Positions 9,698 to 18,915 of a stretch of DNA of 64,000 bases are shown one piece after another (the stretch's first letter is position 1; every line of letters starts with the position of its first letter). The stretch lies in NCBI RefSeq assembly GCF_017874475.1, contig NZ_JAGGLO010000010.1:1-64000 (forward strand), written 5' to 3'. The stretch comes from Anaerococcus degeneri. Its GTDB lineage: Bacteria > Bacillota > Clostridia > Tissierellales > Peptoniphilaceae. The notes below the pieces were generated by a model. The model searched no databases. It was not told where the DNA came from and saw only the letters and a list, made by a program, of their open reading frames with translations. The position numbers and the translations under genes were made by a program.

Positions 9698-10879
9698 ATG
9701 TACGATTATTTAATTATTGGTAACGGAATTAGCGGCCTTTCAGCAGCTGAAGAAATAAGAAAAAATGACCCAAAAGGTTCAATTTTAATAGTTTCAGACG
9801 AACACGGCCTTACTTATTGGAGAACCAGACTTTCAGAATTAATTGAAAAAGATTATACAGACGAGGAAATTCTTGTAAAGAAAGAAAACTGGTATCAGGA
9901 AAAAGGCATAGAAGTCAAACTTGACACCTACATAGAAAAAATCGATAAAGAAAATAAAAAAGCCATAGGAAAAGACGGCCAAGAATACGAATACAGCAAG
10001 CTTTTGATAGCCACTGGTTCCCACGCCTTTGTACCACCTATCAAAAACTCTGATGCTGAAGGTGTTTTTGCAATAAGAAGCTCTGACGACCTTAAATGTT
10101 TCAAAAAATATTTGTCTGGTAAAAATAAGCTAATTATCATCGGTGGCGGTATCCTAGGCCTAGAAGCAGCAAACTCTATTTCCCACCTAGGCATTGAAAT
10201 CACAATCGTTGAAGCCTTTGACTACCTATTAGCAAGACAACTTGACAAGGACCTATCACAAAAATTAGAAAAGGCCCTAAATGAAATGGGAATGAAGACC
10301 CTTACAGGCAAATTCAGCGAAGAAATCCTTGTAAAAGACGGCAGGGTTTGTGGACTAAAACTAACCGACGGCACAGAACTAGAAGCTGATGCCATCATGA
10401 TCCAAGCAGGTGTTAGGGCAAATATTGAAGTCGCAGCCAATTCTGGCATTAAAACAGACAGGGGTATCCTTGTTGGAGAAAACCTACAAGTAGAAGGTGA
10501 AGACATCTATGCTGCAGGCGACGTTGCCCAAATCGGGAACTTCTCAATCGGTCTTTGGACTGCATCTATGGAAATGGGAAAAATCGCTGGCGCAAACATG
10601 ACTGGCGATAATAAATTATACGAACAGCCAAAACCATTCTCAACCCTCATGCTTGGCGACATCAAGCTATTTTCAGCAGGCCTTAATACAGGTGATGGCA
10701 TAGAAGAAGTCAAAAAAGAAGACGGAGAAAAAATCTACAAACTCTTTAAAAATGGCGATAAATTTGTAGGCGGCATCCTCTGGGGTGACATAAAATACCA
10801 AATGGATGTGAAGAAAATCGTCTTTGAAGGAGTAGATCCAAAAGAAACCAAACTCGGCACAGAAATATTTGGACTATAA
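9698..10879 (+). CDS. FAD/NAD(P)-dependent oxidoreductase, rubredoxin/nitrite reductase-like
   Basis: A 393-residue pyridine nucleotide-disulfide oxidoreductase. FAD fold at residues 3-20 (YLIIGNGISGLSAAEEI), NAD(P) fold at about 148-168 (KLIIIGGGILGLEAANSIS) and the FAD-binding VEGEDIYAAGDVAQ near 270. The C-terminal 80 residues resemble the small domain of NADH:rubredoxin or NADH-dependent nitrite reductase flavoproteins. No catalytic CxxC is seen. Likely electron donor to a small iron protein such as rubredoxin, useful against oxygen or peroxide; the partner is not present nearby. It stands alone, with a promoter in front and a bidirectional terminator behind. Confidence 0.88.
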   Translation: MYDYLIIGNGISGLSAAEEIRKNDPKGSILIVSDEHGLTYWRTRLSELIEKDYTDEEILVKKENWYQEKGIEVKLDTYIEKIDKENKKAIGKDGQEYEYSKLLIATGSHAFVPPIKNSDAEGVFAIRSSDDLKCFKKYLSGKNKLIIIGGGILGLEAANSISHLGIEITIVEAFDYLLARQLDKDLSQKLEKALNEMGMKTLTGKFSEEILVKDGRVCGLKLTDGTELEADAIMIQAGVRANIEVAANSGIKTDRGILVGENLQVEGEDIYAAGDVAQIGNFSIGLWTASMEMGKIAGANMTGDNKLYEQPKPFSTLMLGDIKLFSAGLNTGDGIEEVKKEDGEKIYKLFKNGDKFVGGILWGDIKYQMDVKKIVFEGVDPKETKLGTEIFGL

Positions 10880-10895
10880 TTATTAATACACGCTA

Positions 10896-10926
10896 AAAGA
10901 GCTAAACCGACTAGGTCTAGCTCTTT
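10896..10926. terminator. Bidirectional terminator
   Basis: AAAGAGCTA (10896-10904) pairs with TAGCTCTTT (10918-10926), 9 bp, and is flanked by A- and T-runs. It separates the oxidoreductase gene from the convergent esterase gene; the esterase stop codon starts inside its T-run. Confidence 0.85.
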
Positions 10927-10927
10927 T

Positions 10928-11653
10928 TTAAAGCTTATATAAAAATCTTAAGGCATCTGGCAATCTTTTTTGCCAATATTTTTCGTTATGAATTGCACCC
11001 TCATCAATTACATATTTAATATCCATCTTAGCTTTTAAAAAACCATAAGCCATTTGTGACAAAGATACATAAGATTTTTGAATAATTTCATCATCAAATT
11101 CTTTCGTGCCTGTATCTAAATATATTTTTTGTTTATTTTCCGAATCATATTTTGCTAAAATCTCGCCCATTCCAACGGGTTCCAGGATAAAATGAGTCGA
11201 CATAGCCAAAACCTTATCAAAAATCTCAGGGTATTGGCTTCCCATATAAAGACTCATTATTCCTCCCATGGATGAGCCTCCAATGAGCCTTGATGAGGCT
11301 TTTTTATTTTTTTCTACAAGAGGAATTAACTCTTCTATAATAAATTTTCCTGTCAAAATCCCCTTAGGAGTTAGATTTTCCCTAGCTTCTTCATTTGTGA
11401 AATTTTCAAAAGGCGAATACTCATTGGCCCTTTCAACTCCCTCTGCACAATAAATGCCAACAAGATTTGCCCTAAGTCCAATTTTTTCTATTGCTTTGTC
11501 AAGAGCCCATATCTCTCCCATAAAGGATTCTTTTTTATCATAAAGATTTGCTCCATCAAAAAAATACAAAAACAAATCCGAATCTTTATCCTCTATAAAG
11601 GTGTAAGTCACATTCCTGTCTAAATATTTTGAATAAATCTCTTTTTTCTCCAT
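10928..11653 (-). CDS. Alpha/beta-hydrolase, putative esterase (PF00756-like)
   Basis: A 241-residue hydrolase of the putative esterase type. The nucleophile elbow is GGSSMGG (residues about 121-127), and candidate triad partners are Asp in YLDTGTKEFDD and His in GAIHNEKYW near the C-terminus. No signal peptide or membrane segment, so it is cytoplasmic. Substrate unknown; the family includes S-formylglutathione, sugar-ester and siderophore esterases. Two adjacent Met codons open the frame, and the second (11653) fits GAGGG better. It is convergent with the oxidoreductase gene and has the ABC-2 operon behind it on the same strand. Confidence 0.82.
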   Translation of the reverse strand: MEKKEIYSKYLDRNVTYTFIEDKDSDLFLYFFDGANLYDKKESFMGEIWALDKAIEKIGLRANLVGIYCAEGVERANEYSPFENFTNEEARENLTPKGILTGKFIIEELIPLVEKNKKASSRLIGGSSMGGIMSLYMGSQYPEIFDKVLAMSTHFILEPVGMGEILAKYDSENKQKIYLDTGTKEFDDEIIQKSYVSLSQMAYGFLKAKMDIKYVIDEGAIHNEKYWQKRLPDALRFLYKL

Positions 11654-11698
11654 CATTTTCCCTCATTTCTATTGATGATATATTCCTACCCAAAAAAA

Positions 11699-11715
11699 CC
11701 CCGCTAAAGCAGGGG
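11699..11715 (-). terminator. Terminator of the ABC-2 exporter operon
   Basis: CCCCTGC/GCGGGG stem with a short loop on the minus RNA, followed by TTTTTTTGGG. It lies 5 bases after the stop of the second permease gene. Confidence 0.9.
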
Positions 11716-11719
11716 ATTT

Positions 11720-12832
11720 TTAAGAAATTTTATCATTTGTTCTTGTTTTCATAACCACACTTATAAGGACAAAGGCTAGAGAAAAAGCCAGCATGATTCC
11801 AATATTTGGCAAAATTGTGCCAAAACTTGGATTTTCTAAAAGCATTTCGTTATTTTTGATATAATAATAGGATGGGAAAATTTTTCCAAGTGTCAAAGCA
11901 GTTTTTGAAAGAAGGGCTTGAGGTACAAAGGCCCCACACAAAAACGATGATCCCAAAGATACTACCTGCATGATTCCCGAAATGGTATTTTCGTTTGAGA
12001 TTAGGCTTGAAATAAATACCGCCATAGTCACAACACTGATTGTGAAGAACAAAGAATTTACAATCATTAAGTTTGTATACTCCTTGCTAAAGTCATATTT
12101 GTAGAGGAGTACAAACATTAAAATATAAAGGGCCCAAACTATTAAGCCTGTAAGGACGTGCCCTAGGATCAATTCTAAGTTTTGCCTATGTTTTGGAATT
12201 GGACTTGCCGCATTTCTCATAGCAAGATTCTTTTTCCTATATACGCTTACAATAGTTGATACGATAAGAAGAACTTGGGCAAGGATTAAGTAGTTGATAA
12301 AGTTGAAATAAAATAATGAGTTATCTTCCTTTCCTAGGTCAATCCCACTTATTATCCCAACATCTATCGTTTTTTCCAAATCTTCATTGCTATACTTTAT
12401 AGCATCCTTTGTAGAAAACCCTGCTAATTCGTAGGTTTTTACCTGGTTTAGGTATTGGTTTATATGCTCTTTTACAACCATCCCATACATATCACCGGGG
12501 CAAGCCTTGAAATCCACCTTCCTTTCCTTGCCAAAATTTTCTGGAATTACAAGGTAAGCGCTTATCATCTGGTAAAAAAGCTTATCTTCAACTACCGATT
12601 CGTCCATCTCCTTAATTACAGTTTTCTTAGCCAAATAACTCTTAAGTCCCTTTGATAGGTCAGTATTTGCCTCATCTTTGATATAGATATCTGGCCTTAC
12701 ATTTGCATAGAAATTATTATTATCACTAGACTTACTCGTAAAGGAAATTATGGATAGAAAAATTATGGTGTATAACAAAATTGAGAACTTATGGCCCTTT
12801 ACTATCTTAAAATAATTTTTAAAGATTCTCAT
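11720..12832 (-). CDS. ABC-2 type transporter permease
   Basis: A 370-residue membrane protein with one N-terminal helix (about 15-33), a 130-residue extracellular domain and five or six C-terminal helices (about 175-360), the usual ABC-2 membrane plan. It forms a heteromeric channel with the neighbouring permease and the ATPase. The start overlaps the upstream permease gene by 14 bp. Direction is probably export, since no binding protein is present. Substrate unknown: drugs, lipids or peptides are all possible. Confidence 0.88.
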   Translation of the reverse strand: MRIFKNYFKIVKGHKFSILLYTIIFLSIISFTSKSSDNNNFYANVRPDIYIKDEANTDLSKGLKSYLAKKTVIKEMDESVVEDKLFYQMISAYLVIPENFGKERKVDFKACPGDMYGMVVKEHINQYLNQVKTYELAGFSTKDAIKYSNEDLEKTIDVGIISGIDLGKEDNSLFYFNFINYLILAQVLLIVSTIVSVYRKKNLAMRNAASPIPKHRQNLELILGHVLTGLIVWALYILMFVLLYKYDFSKEYTNLMIVNSLFFTISVVTMAVFISSLISNENTISGIMQVVSLGSSFLCGAFVPQALLSKTALTLGKIFPSYYYIKNNEMLLENPSFGTILPNIGIMLAFSLAFVLISVVMKTRTNDKIS

Positions 12833-13916
12833 ATTCCTTACCTCTCATAAAAAATAGACTTGCTAAGAAAAATGTTAGGCTGATTAGGATTAAAAGTCCA
12901 ATGTTTTGGAAAAATCTTGATGTAGACTCATAATAATATAGGGAGTAAATTGCATCTGTAACTACCGAAACAGGATTAATTTTCCCTAAAATCGGAATTT
13001 TCTCTTGGATAAGCACCTTTACACTTGAAATCATCATCCCAGATAAAAAACTCATCAGCATGTTTATAGCGATTCCTAGGTTTATCTTAAATTCAATTGA
13101 TTTTTTATTTGATACTCCTATTAGAATACCCAGGGCAACTCCTGCTAGAGAAGATACCAAGGATAAGAGAACTAGAAGCCACATCCTTCCTCCAAATTCA
13201 ACTCCCAAAGCTTTATCGAGATATAAAATAAAGATAAGGGTAATGACAAAGTTTATAATCCAAGAAGCAAGGATAGATGCTAGAAGACTTACAGATTTTT
13301 TTATGGGCGCAACTAAGTTTCTTTTGGCATTTACAGACAGGTTTGCCTCGTATTGGTAAATTACATAAAGCCCCCACATATAGCCATAAATCGCAGTCAT
13401 GCCCACTAGGGTGTAGAAAAAGGTATTTATAGGATCCATATTTTTCCTGGACTCATCTTTTATATAATCTTCTACTTCTAAAAGCTTTGCAATATCAGTT
13501 TGAGGATTTTCTTTCATAATCCTTACAATCATCTCAGATTTTTGCAAATAATCATTTAAAATTGTCTCGACAATGGTTTCTTCTATTCCAGATTTTTTAG
13601 TTAAGATTTCATCTTTTTCTTCTATATAGACCCTGATATCTGAATTTGTATTAAGGATTTCTTTATCATTAGACTTTGTAATTTTAAAATAATTCTCATC
13701 TTCCATGGTATCTAGGAAAGTTTTAAAATTCTCATCGGATAAGGCCCTTTCGCTTACGGCGATTTCAATTGCTTCAAACTTATTATTTTCAGTAATACCT
13801 CCAAAGGCGAGTTTGAAAAGAATGCCTAGAATGATTGGAAAAACTAGGGCCCAAAAAACCATAGCTTTTTCCCTGAGCAAATATTTAAAGGTATTTTTAA
13901 AAGAATGCAAAAACAT
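12819..13916 (-). CDS. ABC-2 type transporter permease
   Basis: A 365-residue ABC-2 permease with a first helix at about 18-37 (VFWALVFPIILGILF), a large extracellular loop, and five helices from about residue 170 to 358. It starts 1 base after the ATPase stop and overlaps the second permease. Two similar-length permeases with one ATPase indicate a heterodimeric membrane domain. Substrate is not visible from sequence. Confidence 0.88.
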   Translation of the reverse strand: MFLHSFKNTFKYLLREKAMVFWALVFPIILGILFKLAFGGITENNKFEAIEIAVSERALSDENFKTFLDTMEDENYFKITKSNDKEILNTNSDIRVYIEEKDEILTKKSGIEETIVETILNDYLQKSEMIVRIMKENPQTDIAKLLEVEDYIKDESRKNMDPINTFFYTLVGMTAIYGYMWGLYVIYQYEANLSVNAKRNLVAPIKKSVSLLASILASWIINFVITLIFILYLDKALGVEFGGRMWLLVLLSLVSSLAGVALGILIGVSNKKSIEFKINLGIAINMLMSFLSGMMISSVKVLIQEKIPILGKINPVSVVTDAIYSLYYYESTSRFFQNIGLLILISLTFFLASLFFMRGKEYENL

Positions 13917-13917
13917 A

Positions 13918-14856
13918 TTAGTCCCTCAAATCCTTGCCAGTAAGTTCTAGGAAAACGTCATTTAAACTTGGTTTTTCAACATTTATAGACCTGTAATCAA
14001 CTTTTGATTCTGTAAGGATTTCCACAAGGCTTAAAAGCTTCTCGCAGCTTTTGGAAAAAGTCATCTTACATGTATTATCCTTATAAGAAAAATCTATTAT
14101 GTGGTCCATGTTCTTAAGTTTATCAACCACTTGACCTGGCAAATCATTAGCTACGAATGATATTTTCTCGTTAACTTGGGTCATATCCTTAAGCTCATCC
14201 GATGTTCCTTTGGCAATCACCTTGCCCTTATCTATTATAACTATATCATCGCACAAATAATCAACCTCATCCATGTAGTGGGAAGTGTAGATTATTGTAG
14301 AACCTTCCTGGTTTAGTTTTTTTATGCCTTCTAAAATATTATTCCTAGATTGGGGATCTACTGCCACTGTTGGCTCGTCAAGGATAATTATATCAGGTCT
14401 GTGGGCTATGCCACAGGCTATATTTAGCCTTCTTAAAAGACCGCCCGAAAGTTTTTTAGGCTTAAATTTTACAAAATCATTTAGGCCAACCAGGTTTAAA
14501 ACCCTTTGGATTAGCTCTTTTCTTTCATTTTTATCACCTATGTATAATCCGCAAAAATAATCTATATTTTCATAGACATTTAGCTCATCATAGACGCCCA
14601 CATCTTGGAAAACTACACCAATTTTTTCTTTTATATCGTAGGCATCTGGACTCATTTCCTTGCCATAGATTTTGACACTGCCAGCGTCTTTTTTTAAAAG
14701 ACTTAAGATGCAATTTATTGTTGTGGATTTTCCTGAGCCATTGGGACCCAAAAGCCCCAAGATTCGCCCCTTTTTAACATCTAAGTCAAGTCTATCGACT
14801 GCTGTTAAATCCTTGTATTTTTTGACAAGACCTCTAACTTCTATCAAATTTTCCAT
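13918..14856 (-). CDS. ABC transporter ATP-binding protein
   Basis: A 312-residue ATPase. Walker A GPNGSGKST (about 37-45), Q-loop FQD, signature LSGGLLRRL, Walker B IIILDEPT and H-loop TSHYM are all present, so it should be active. The C-terminal 90 residues are a DrrA/CcmA-type extension. The start at 14856 is preceded by GGGAGGG; an in-frame TTG five codons upstream is rejected. A TATAAT box lies about 20 bases upstream. First gene of the three-gene exporter operon. Confidence 0.93.
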   Translation of the reverse strand: MENLIEVRGLVKKYKDLTAVDRLDLDVKKGRILGLLGPNGSGKSTTINCILSLLKKDAGSVKIYGKEMSPDAYDIKEKIGVVFQDVGVYDELNVYENIDYFCGLYIGDKNERKELIQRVLNLVGLNDFVKFKPKKLSGGLLRRLNIACGIAHRPDIIILDEPTVAVDPQSRNNILEGIKKLNQEGSTIIYTSHYMDEVDYLCDDIVIIDKGKVIAKGTSDELKDMTQVNEKISFVANDLPGQVVDKLKNMDHIIDFSYKDNTCKMTFSKSCEKLLSLVEILTESKVDYRSINVEKPSLNDVFLELTGKDLRD

Positions 14857-14953
14857 AATCCCTCCCAGCAAAATTATACTTTGCTTATTCCTACAATAAT
14901 TTTACTAAAATTTCTTTCTTCTTATGTAAATTATTTGTAAAATTCACATAAAA

Positions 14954-14980
14954 AATCCACAAGTAGCCTACCTGTGGATT
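14954..14980 (-). terminator. Terminator of the ilvA-murE operon
   Basis: AATCCACA (14954-14961) pairs with TGTGGATT (14973-14980), followed on the minus strand by TTTTTATG. It lies 11 bases after the stop of the SAF-domain oxidoreductase. Confidence 0.85.
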
Positions 14981-14991
14981 CAAAATTATTT

Positions 14992-16284
14992 TTATAGTTT
15001 CATTGAATTTTGTCTTCTTCTTAGTCTTGAGATTGTTGCTTTTTCATCGATTTTTACCATGGACATATCTATTACAGTGTCTTTTGGTATATCAACTATT
15101 GCTTCGGTTTTTGGTGTGATTAGGCCTATTGGAAGTAGGTCTTCTTCTATTGACCTATCGTGGCTAGTTAGTTTACCAAAGACCTTGTCAGATCCGATTC
15201 CTTCAAGTTTTTCACCCTTTTTGATATCTCTTTTTGCTATTGTTACAGTGTCTGCCACCTGGCCGTGAATTGGGGCTATAGTTGGCTCGTTTTCAACAAC
15301 TGCATTAAAGATTGTAATAGGCGCTTCAAGACTTGTTAGGTGGTATGGCCTATATAATAAATAATTTGGTCCATCTCCGCAACCTAAAAACTTCATCAAA
15401 TCTCTCACGTCTTCTTGGTCGCTTGTTGCGATTATAAATACTCCTGGAGCCATACCTGGAGAGAAATCTACAACTCCATATGAGTTTAAAACTCCCCCAT
15501 CTCTTTTTAGCCTATAATCTTCTACAGCCTTTTCTGGACTCGTAGTAATACCGTGGCAACCAAAGGTATCTGGCAAAAATCCAAGGGCGTTGCATACTGA
15601 GTTTAGCTCGATCATGGTATTTGTGCCGTCGACAAAGCTAGTTAGCATCCTTGGAGAAAGTTTTTTAGATTTTGCTTCTTCTTCAAGGCTTTCTGCTGTG
15701 GCATAGTTATTTAGAGGATTGTTTTTACCCTTAGCAGCTACTAGGACTTCAAGACCCATGCCATAAGCATTGTCCACAAGTTCCATAATTGCACCTGGTT
15801 CATCCCCTAAAATTCCTGTGTAAACGACGCCTGCTTTTTTGGCCATATCGTGAAGGACAGGACCAACTGTTGCCTCACATTCAACATTGAAGCTAATCAT
15901 GTGTTTGTGGTATTGGATGGTTTTACGAGCGATTACTGCCCCAAAAGGAGGATTTCCTGTACAATCCACAACCGCATTAATTTGCAATAATTTATAAGAA
16001 AGTCTGTAATTTGTAGATACTGCCACATAGCCTTTTTCAAGAACTTCGTAACCTTCATTGTAATCATCTGTGTAGATAATCTTATCTTCGGCAATACCAG
16101 CTTGGGTCAAAGCTTTGATGGCCTTTCTTGGATTCCTATCAATTACTAATTTGACTTCCATGGCGTCAAGTTTGGATAATTGGCTGATTAAAGATCCACC
16201 CATCTTGCCACAACCAATGATTGCAAGCTTGATGCTTTCGCCATTATCTCTCATTTCTCTTAACTTTCTATTTATCTTTAACAT
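14992..16284 (-). CDS. COG4091 homoserine dehydrogenase-like oxidoreductase with C-terminal SAF domain
   Basis: A 430-residue protein with a Rossmann fold at its N-terminus (KLAIIGCGKMGGSLISQL, about residues 19-36), VDCTGNPPFG in the middle and a C-terminal SAF-type region after about residue 350 (APIHGQVADTVTIAKRDIKKGEKL). This is the arrangement of COG4091, a family annotated as homoserine dehydrogenase-like but with no settled reaction. True homoserine dehydrogenases lack the SAF domain. The start at 16284 is chosen for its GAGAGG RBS; the previous Met lies in the upstream gene. It is fourth and last in an operon with ilvA. A role in homoserine or branched amino-acid metabolism is inference. 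Confidence 0.82.
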   Translation of the reverse strand: MLKINRKLREMRDNGESIKLAIIGCGKMGGSLISQLSKLDAMEVKLVIDRNPRKAIKALTQAGIAEDKIIYTDDYNEGYEVLEKGYVAVSTNYRLSYKLLQINAVVDCTGNPPFGAVIARKTIQYHKHMISFNVECEATVGPVLHDMAKKAGVVYTGILGDEPGAIMELVDNAYGMGLEVLVAAKGKNNPLNNYATAESLEEEAKSKKLSPRMLTSFVDGTNTMIELNSVCNALGFLPDTFGCHGITTSPEKAVEDYRLKRDGGVLNSYGVVDFSPGMAPGVFIIATSDQEDVRDLMKFLGCGDGPNYLLYRPYHLTSLEAPITIFNAVVENEPTIAPIHGQVADTVTIAKRDIKKGEKLEGIGSDKVFGKLTSHDRSIEEDLLPIGLITPKTEAIVDIPKDTVIDMSMVKIDEKATISRLRRRQNSMKL

Positions 16285-17491
16285 TAATTTCCTCTCTATC
16301 ATTTCTTAAAAGGCCCCTTGCACACGCCTTGGCAGACGAGTAGGCCCACTGGATATTATAGCCTCCACAAGCTCCATCCACATCTAGGACTTCGCCTATA
16401 AAGTAAAGATTTGGTATGATTTTGGATTCAAAAGTATTTGGGTCTACAAATTCTGTATCGATGCCACCAATAGTAACTTGGGCATTTTCCTCATCATTTA
16501 TACCAGTAATTTTAAATCTCAAATCCTTTATAGTCCCGATAAGATTTTTGATTTCCCCATCATTCATACCGCTTACCTTCATCTTACTCTTTAATTTTAC
16601 CCTATTTAGGACATCAATGATAAGTTTTGCATTCAAAAAACCCATTAAAGATTCTTCGATGGTCTTATTTTGATTTTTTTCTCCTAGTTTTTTTATGATT
16701 TCCAAGAGTTTTTCTTCAGAATAATCAACCAAAAGATCAAGACAAACCCAAATATCTTTCCCGTCTGAAAGTGCGTAAGAAATCTCATTTGATAGGTCAA
16801 AGATAGCTGTGCCAGTTAAGCCATATGTTTGAAAAATCACGTCGTCTGTGGATTCTTTTATAAATTTACCACCTACAAAAAGACTTGCCTTGGCACTTAC
16901 CCTCACTCCCTTGGCTTTTTTTGAAAGAGGATTTGCTGTTTTATAATTAGTAATCCCGTAAGTTAACCTTGTGACCTTGTGAAAAGGCCTTAGGATTTCA
17001 AAAATTTTCCCATCTGAACCTGAACCTGGCAGACTTATTCCACCTGTGGCTATAATTAATTTATCAAAGTAAATTTTGGCATCATCTATGATTACAAGAT
17101 GGTTTTCAAAGTCAATATCTTTTACTTGGCTTTCAAAAAGAAATTTTCCCCTCGCATTTAAATACAAAATGTCCCTGATTGTCTTAGCGCTCAATGTTTG
17201 TGGATAGCACCTTCCTGATGGAAGTGAGGTTGTCAAAATCCCCAAATCATTTAGGAAATTTATCAAATCATAGTTGTCATATTTTCCCAAAGCGTATTTA
17301 TAGAAATCTCCTCCAGAAGAATGAAAATTATCTAGGGATAGATTTAAATTGGTGAAATTGCACCTACCGTTGCCCGTAGCCAGAAGTTTTCTTCCTGCCA
17401 CGTCGTTTTTTTCGACAACTATTAGGTTGCCGTCGTAGAGATTAGCAAAAAATAAGCCTGCCACGCCTCCACCTATTAATACGGTTTTCAT
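16268..17491 (-). CDS. HI0933/BaiN-family flavoprotein
   Basis: A 407-residue FAD protein of the HI0933 (YhiN/BaiN) family. It has an N-terminal FAD fold (VLIGGGVAGLFFANL, 4-18), the diagnostic GRKLLATGNGRCNFTN segment, the TGGISLPGSG region and a C-terminal GGYNIQWAYSSAKACA. BaiN proteins have been proposed to act in bile-acid dehydroxylation, but most HI0933 proteins have no assigned substrate. The start at 17491 overlaps the murE stop in ATGA. It should not be called a bile enzyme on this evidence. Confidence 0.88.
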   Translation of the reverse strand: MKTVLIGGGVAGLFFANLYDGNLIVVEKNDVAGRKLLATGNGRCNFTNLNLSLDNFHSSGGDFYKYALGKYDNYDLINFLNDLGILTTSLPSGRCYPQTLSAKTIRDILYLNARGKFLFESQVKDIDFENHLVIIDDAKIYFDKLIIATGGISLPGSGSDGKIFEILRPFHKVTRLTYGITNYKTANPLSKKAKGVRVSAKASLFVGGKFIKESTDDVIFQTYGLTGTAIFDLSNEISYALSDGKDIWVCLDLLVDYSEEKLLEIIKKLGEKNQNKTIEESLMGFLNAKLIIDVLNRVKLKSKMKVSGMNDGEIKNLIGTIKDLRFKITGINDEENAQVTIGGIDTEFVDPNTFESKIIPNLYFIGEVLDVDGACGGYNIQWAYSSAKACARGLLRNDREEINVKDK

Positions 17492-18915
17492 ATTTTTTCC
17501 AAAATCTCTCTGATAGTCGCTTTTTCGTTCCAAGGAGTTTTTTCATTGCCATGTAGTTTTATGAAATTCTCCTCGCCCTTGCCCATAAAGAGAACGTAAT
17601 CACCTGGCTTTGCCATTCTAAGGGCCGCTTCTATAGCGTCGTTCCTGTCCTTTATAAGGGTGTAGGCACCGTAATTTTCTGCCATTCCACCTACTATATC
17701 TTTTGAAATGTTTTCGTAGGTGTCAAATTTTGGGTCGTCTGTAGTGACAATAGCATAAATCCCGTAATCAGAAACAGTCTTTCCAATTAGGTTCCTGAAT
17801 TCAGCGTTCCTATCGCCTTGGATCCCAAAAACTGCAATTTTTTTCTTATCCTCTGGTAGGGTTTTAAAAATTTCTTCAAAGGCCCTTGGAGTGTGGGCAA
17901 AATCCACGATTACATTTAAGCCCTTGTCATTTCCTATATATTCAAACCTTGAACCTACACCTGGAAAATCAGTTATTACCTGGCTTAGCTCGGTTAAGCT
18001 TGCCCCCAAAATCTTAAGTGTGGAAATGGCTGCCAGATAATTATTAAGTTCAAAATCTGCGATTGTCCTTATAAAAAAGTCCACGCCATCAATTTTGAAG
18101 GAAATTCCCTCACTTGTTTTTCTCACATCAGTAGCTCTGATATTTGCCCTGTCAGATTTTCCGAAAGTTAGGGTATTTTCATAAAGTTTAACAGCTTTCT
18201 CTCCCCAAGGATCGTCTATATTTGCTATTGTGATTTCAGAATTTTCAAAAAGAATCATCTTGGCCTTGAAATACTCATCCATAGTCTTGTGGTAATCAAG
18301 GTGCTCTGTGGAAAGATTGTTAAAAATCCCTACTTTAAAATGAACTCCAGACAGCCTTTTTTGGACTAGGCCGTGGCTAGATGCCTCAAGAGTTACATAT
18401 TTAATTCCCTTTTCAAGGCACTTTTCTAAAACCTTGTTAATTTCAGTTATGTCCGGAGTTGTATTTGAAGTTTCAATTATTTCTCCACCCACATTTGCCC
18501 CATCAGTGCCAATATTGGCACAAGGTCCAAAGATTTTTTCAATCAGATAGGCAATTAATTTTGATGTGGTTGTTTTCCCGTTTGTACCTGTTACACCAAT
18601 CACATTTAGTTTTTCTGATGGGAAATCTGTGATTAGGTTTGAAATTTCTGCCAAAGTTTCCCTTGGATCTGCGACCTTCAAGTAGGTAATCCCATCCCTG
18701 TATTCCACTTCTTCTGTGTGGACAATGGCCTTGGCACCCTTTTCAATAGCCTCGTCAATATACTTATGGCCATCAAAAATCGAACCCTTAACCGCTACAA
18801 AGATAGAGTTTTCTCCCACTTTTTGGGAATTATTGGTCACTGCATTTATTTCAAAATCTGCTCCGTGCTTTATTTCTAAATATTTAATTTTCCTAACTAA
18901 GTCGCTTAGTTTCAT
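17488..18915 (-). CDS. murE: UDP-N-acetylmuramoyl-tripeptide synthetase, MurE family
   Basis: A 475-residue Mur ligase that would add the third residue to UDP-MurNAc-L-Ala-D-Glu in the cytoplasm. Visible features are ATP loop GVTGTNGKTTTSK (about 110-122), substrate motif SNTTPD, LEASSHGL, FNNLSTEHLDYH and the region near the carbamylated Lys (YFKAKMILFE). The residue that normally discriminates meso-DAP (DNPR) is replaced by DDPKFD, so meso-DAP is unlikely; Lys or Orn is more probable. ATG at 18915 overlaps ilvA's stop. The gene lies outside any division/cell-wall cluster, in an amino-acid operon, so a secondary MurE-like role is possible. Confidence 0.88.
   Translation of the reverse strand: MKLSDLVRKIKYLEIKHGADFEINAVTNNSQKVGENSIFVAVKGSIFDGHKYIDEAIEKGAKAIVHTEEVEYRDGITYLKVADPRETLAEISNLITDFPSEKLNVIGVTGTNGKTTTSKLIAYLIEKIFGPCANIGTDGANVGGEIIETSNTTPDITEINKVLEKCLEKGIKYVTLEASSHGLVQKRLSGVHFKVGIFNNLSTEHLDYHKTMDEYFKAKMILFENSEITIANIDDPWGEKAVKLYENTLTFGKSDRANIRATDVRKTSEGISFKIDGVDFFIRTIADFELNNYLAAISTLKILGASLTELSQVITDFPGVGSRFEYIGNDKGLNVIVDFAHTPRAFEEIFKTLPEDKKKIAVFGIQGDRNAEFRNLIGKTVSDYGIYAIVTTDDPKFDTYENISKDIVGGMAENYGAYTLIKDRNDAIEAALRMAKPGDYVLFMGKGEENFIKLHGNEKTPWNEKATIREILEKI

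Noticed and set aside
16268-17491. Bile-acid dehydroxylation enzyme (BaiN)
   Set aside because: HI0933-family membership alone does not show it, and no other bai gene is present.
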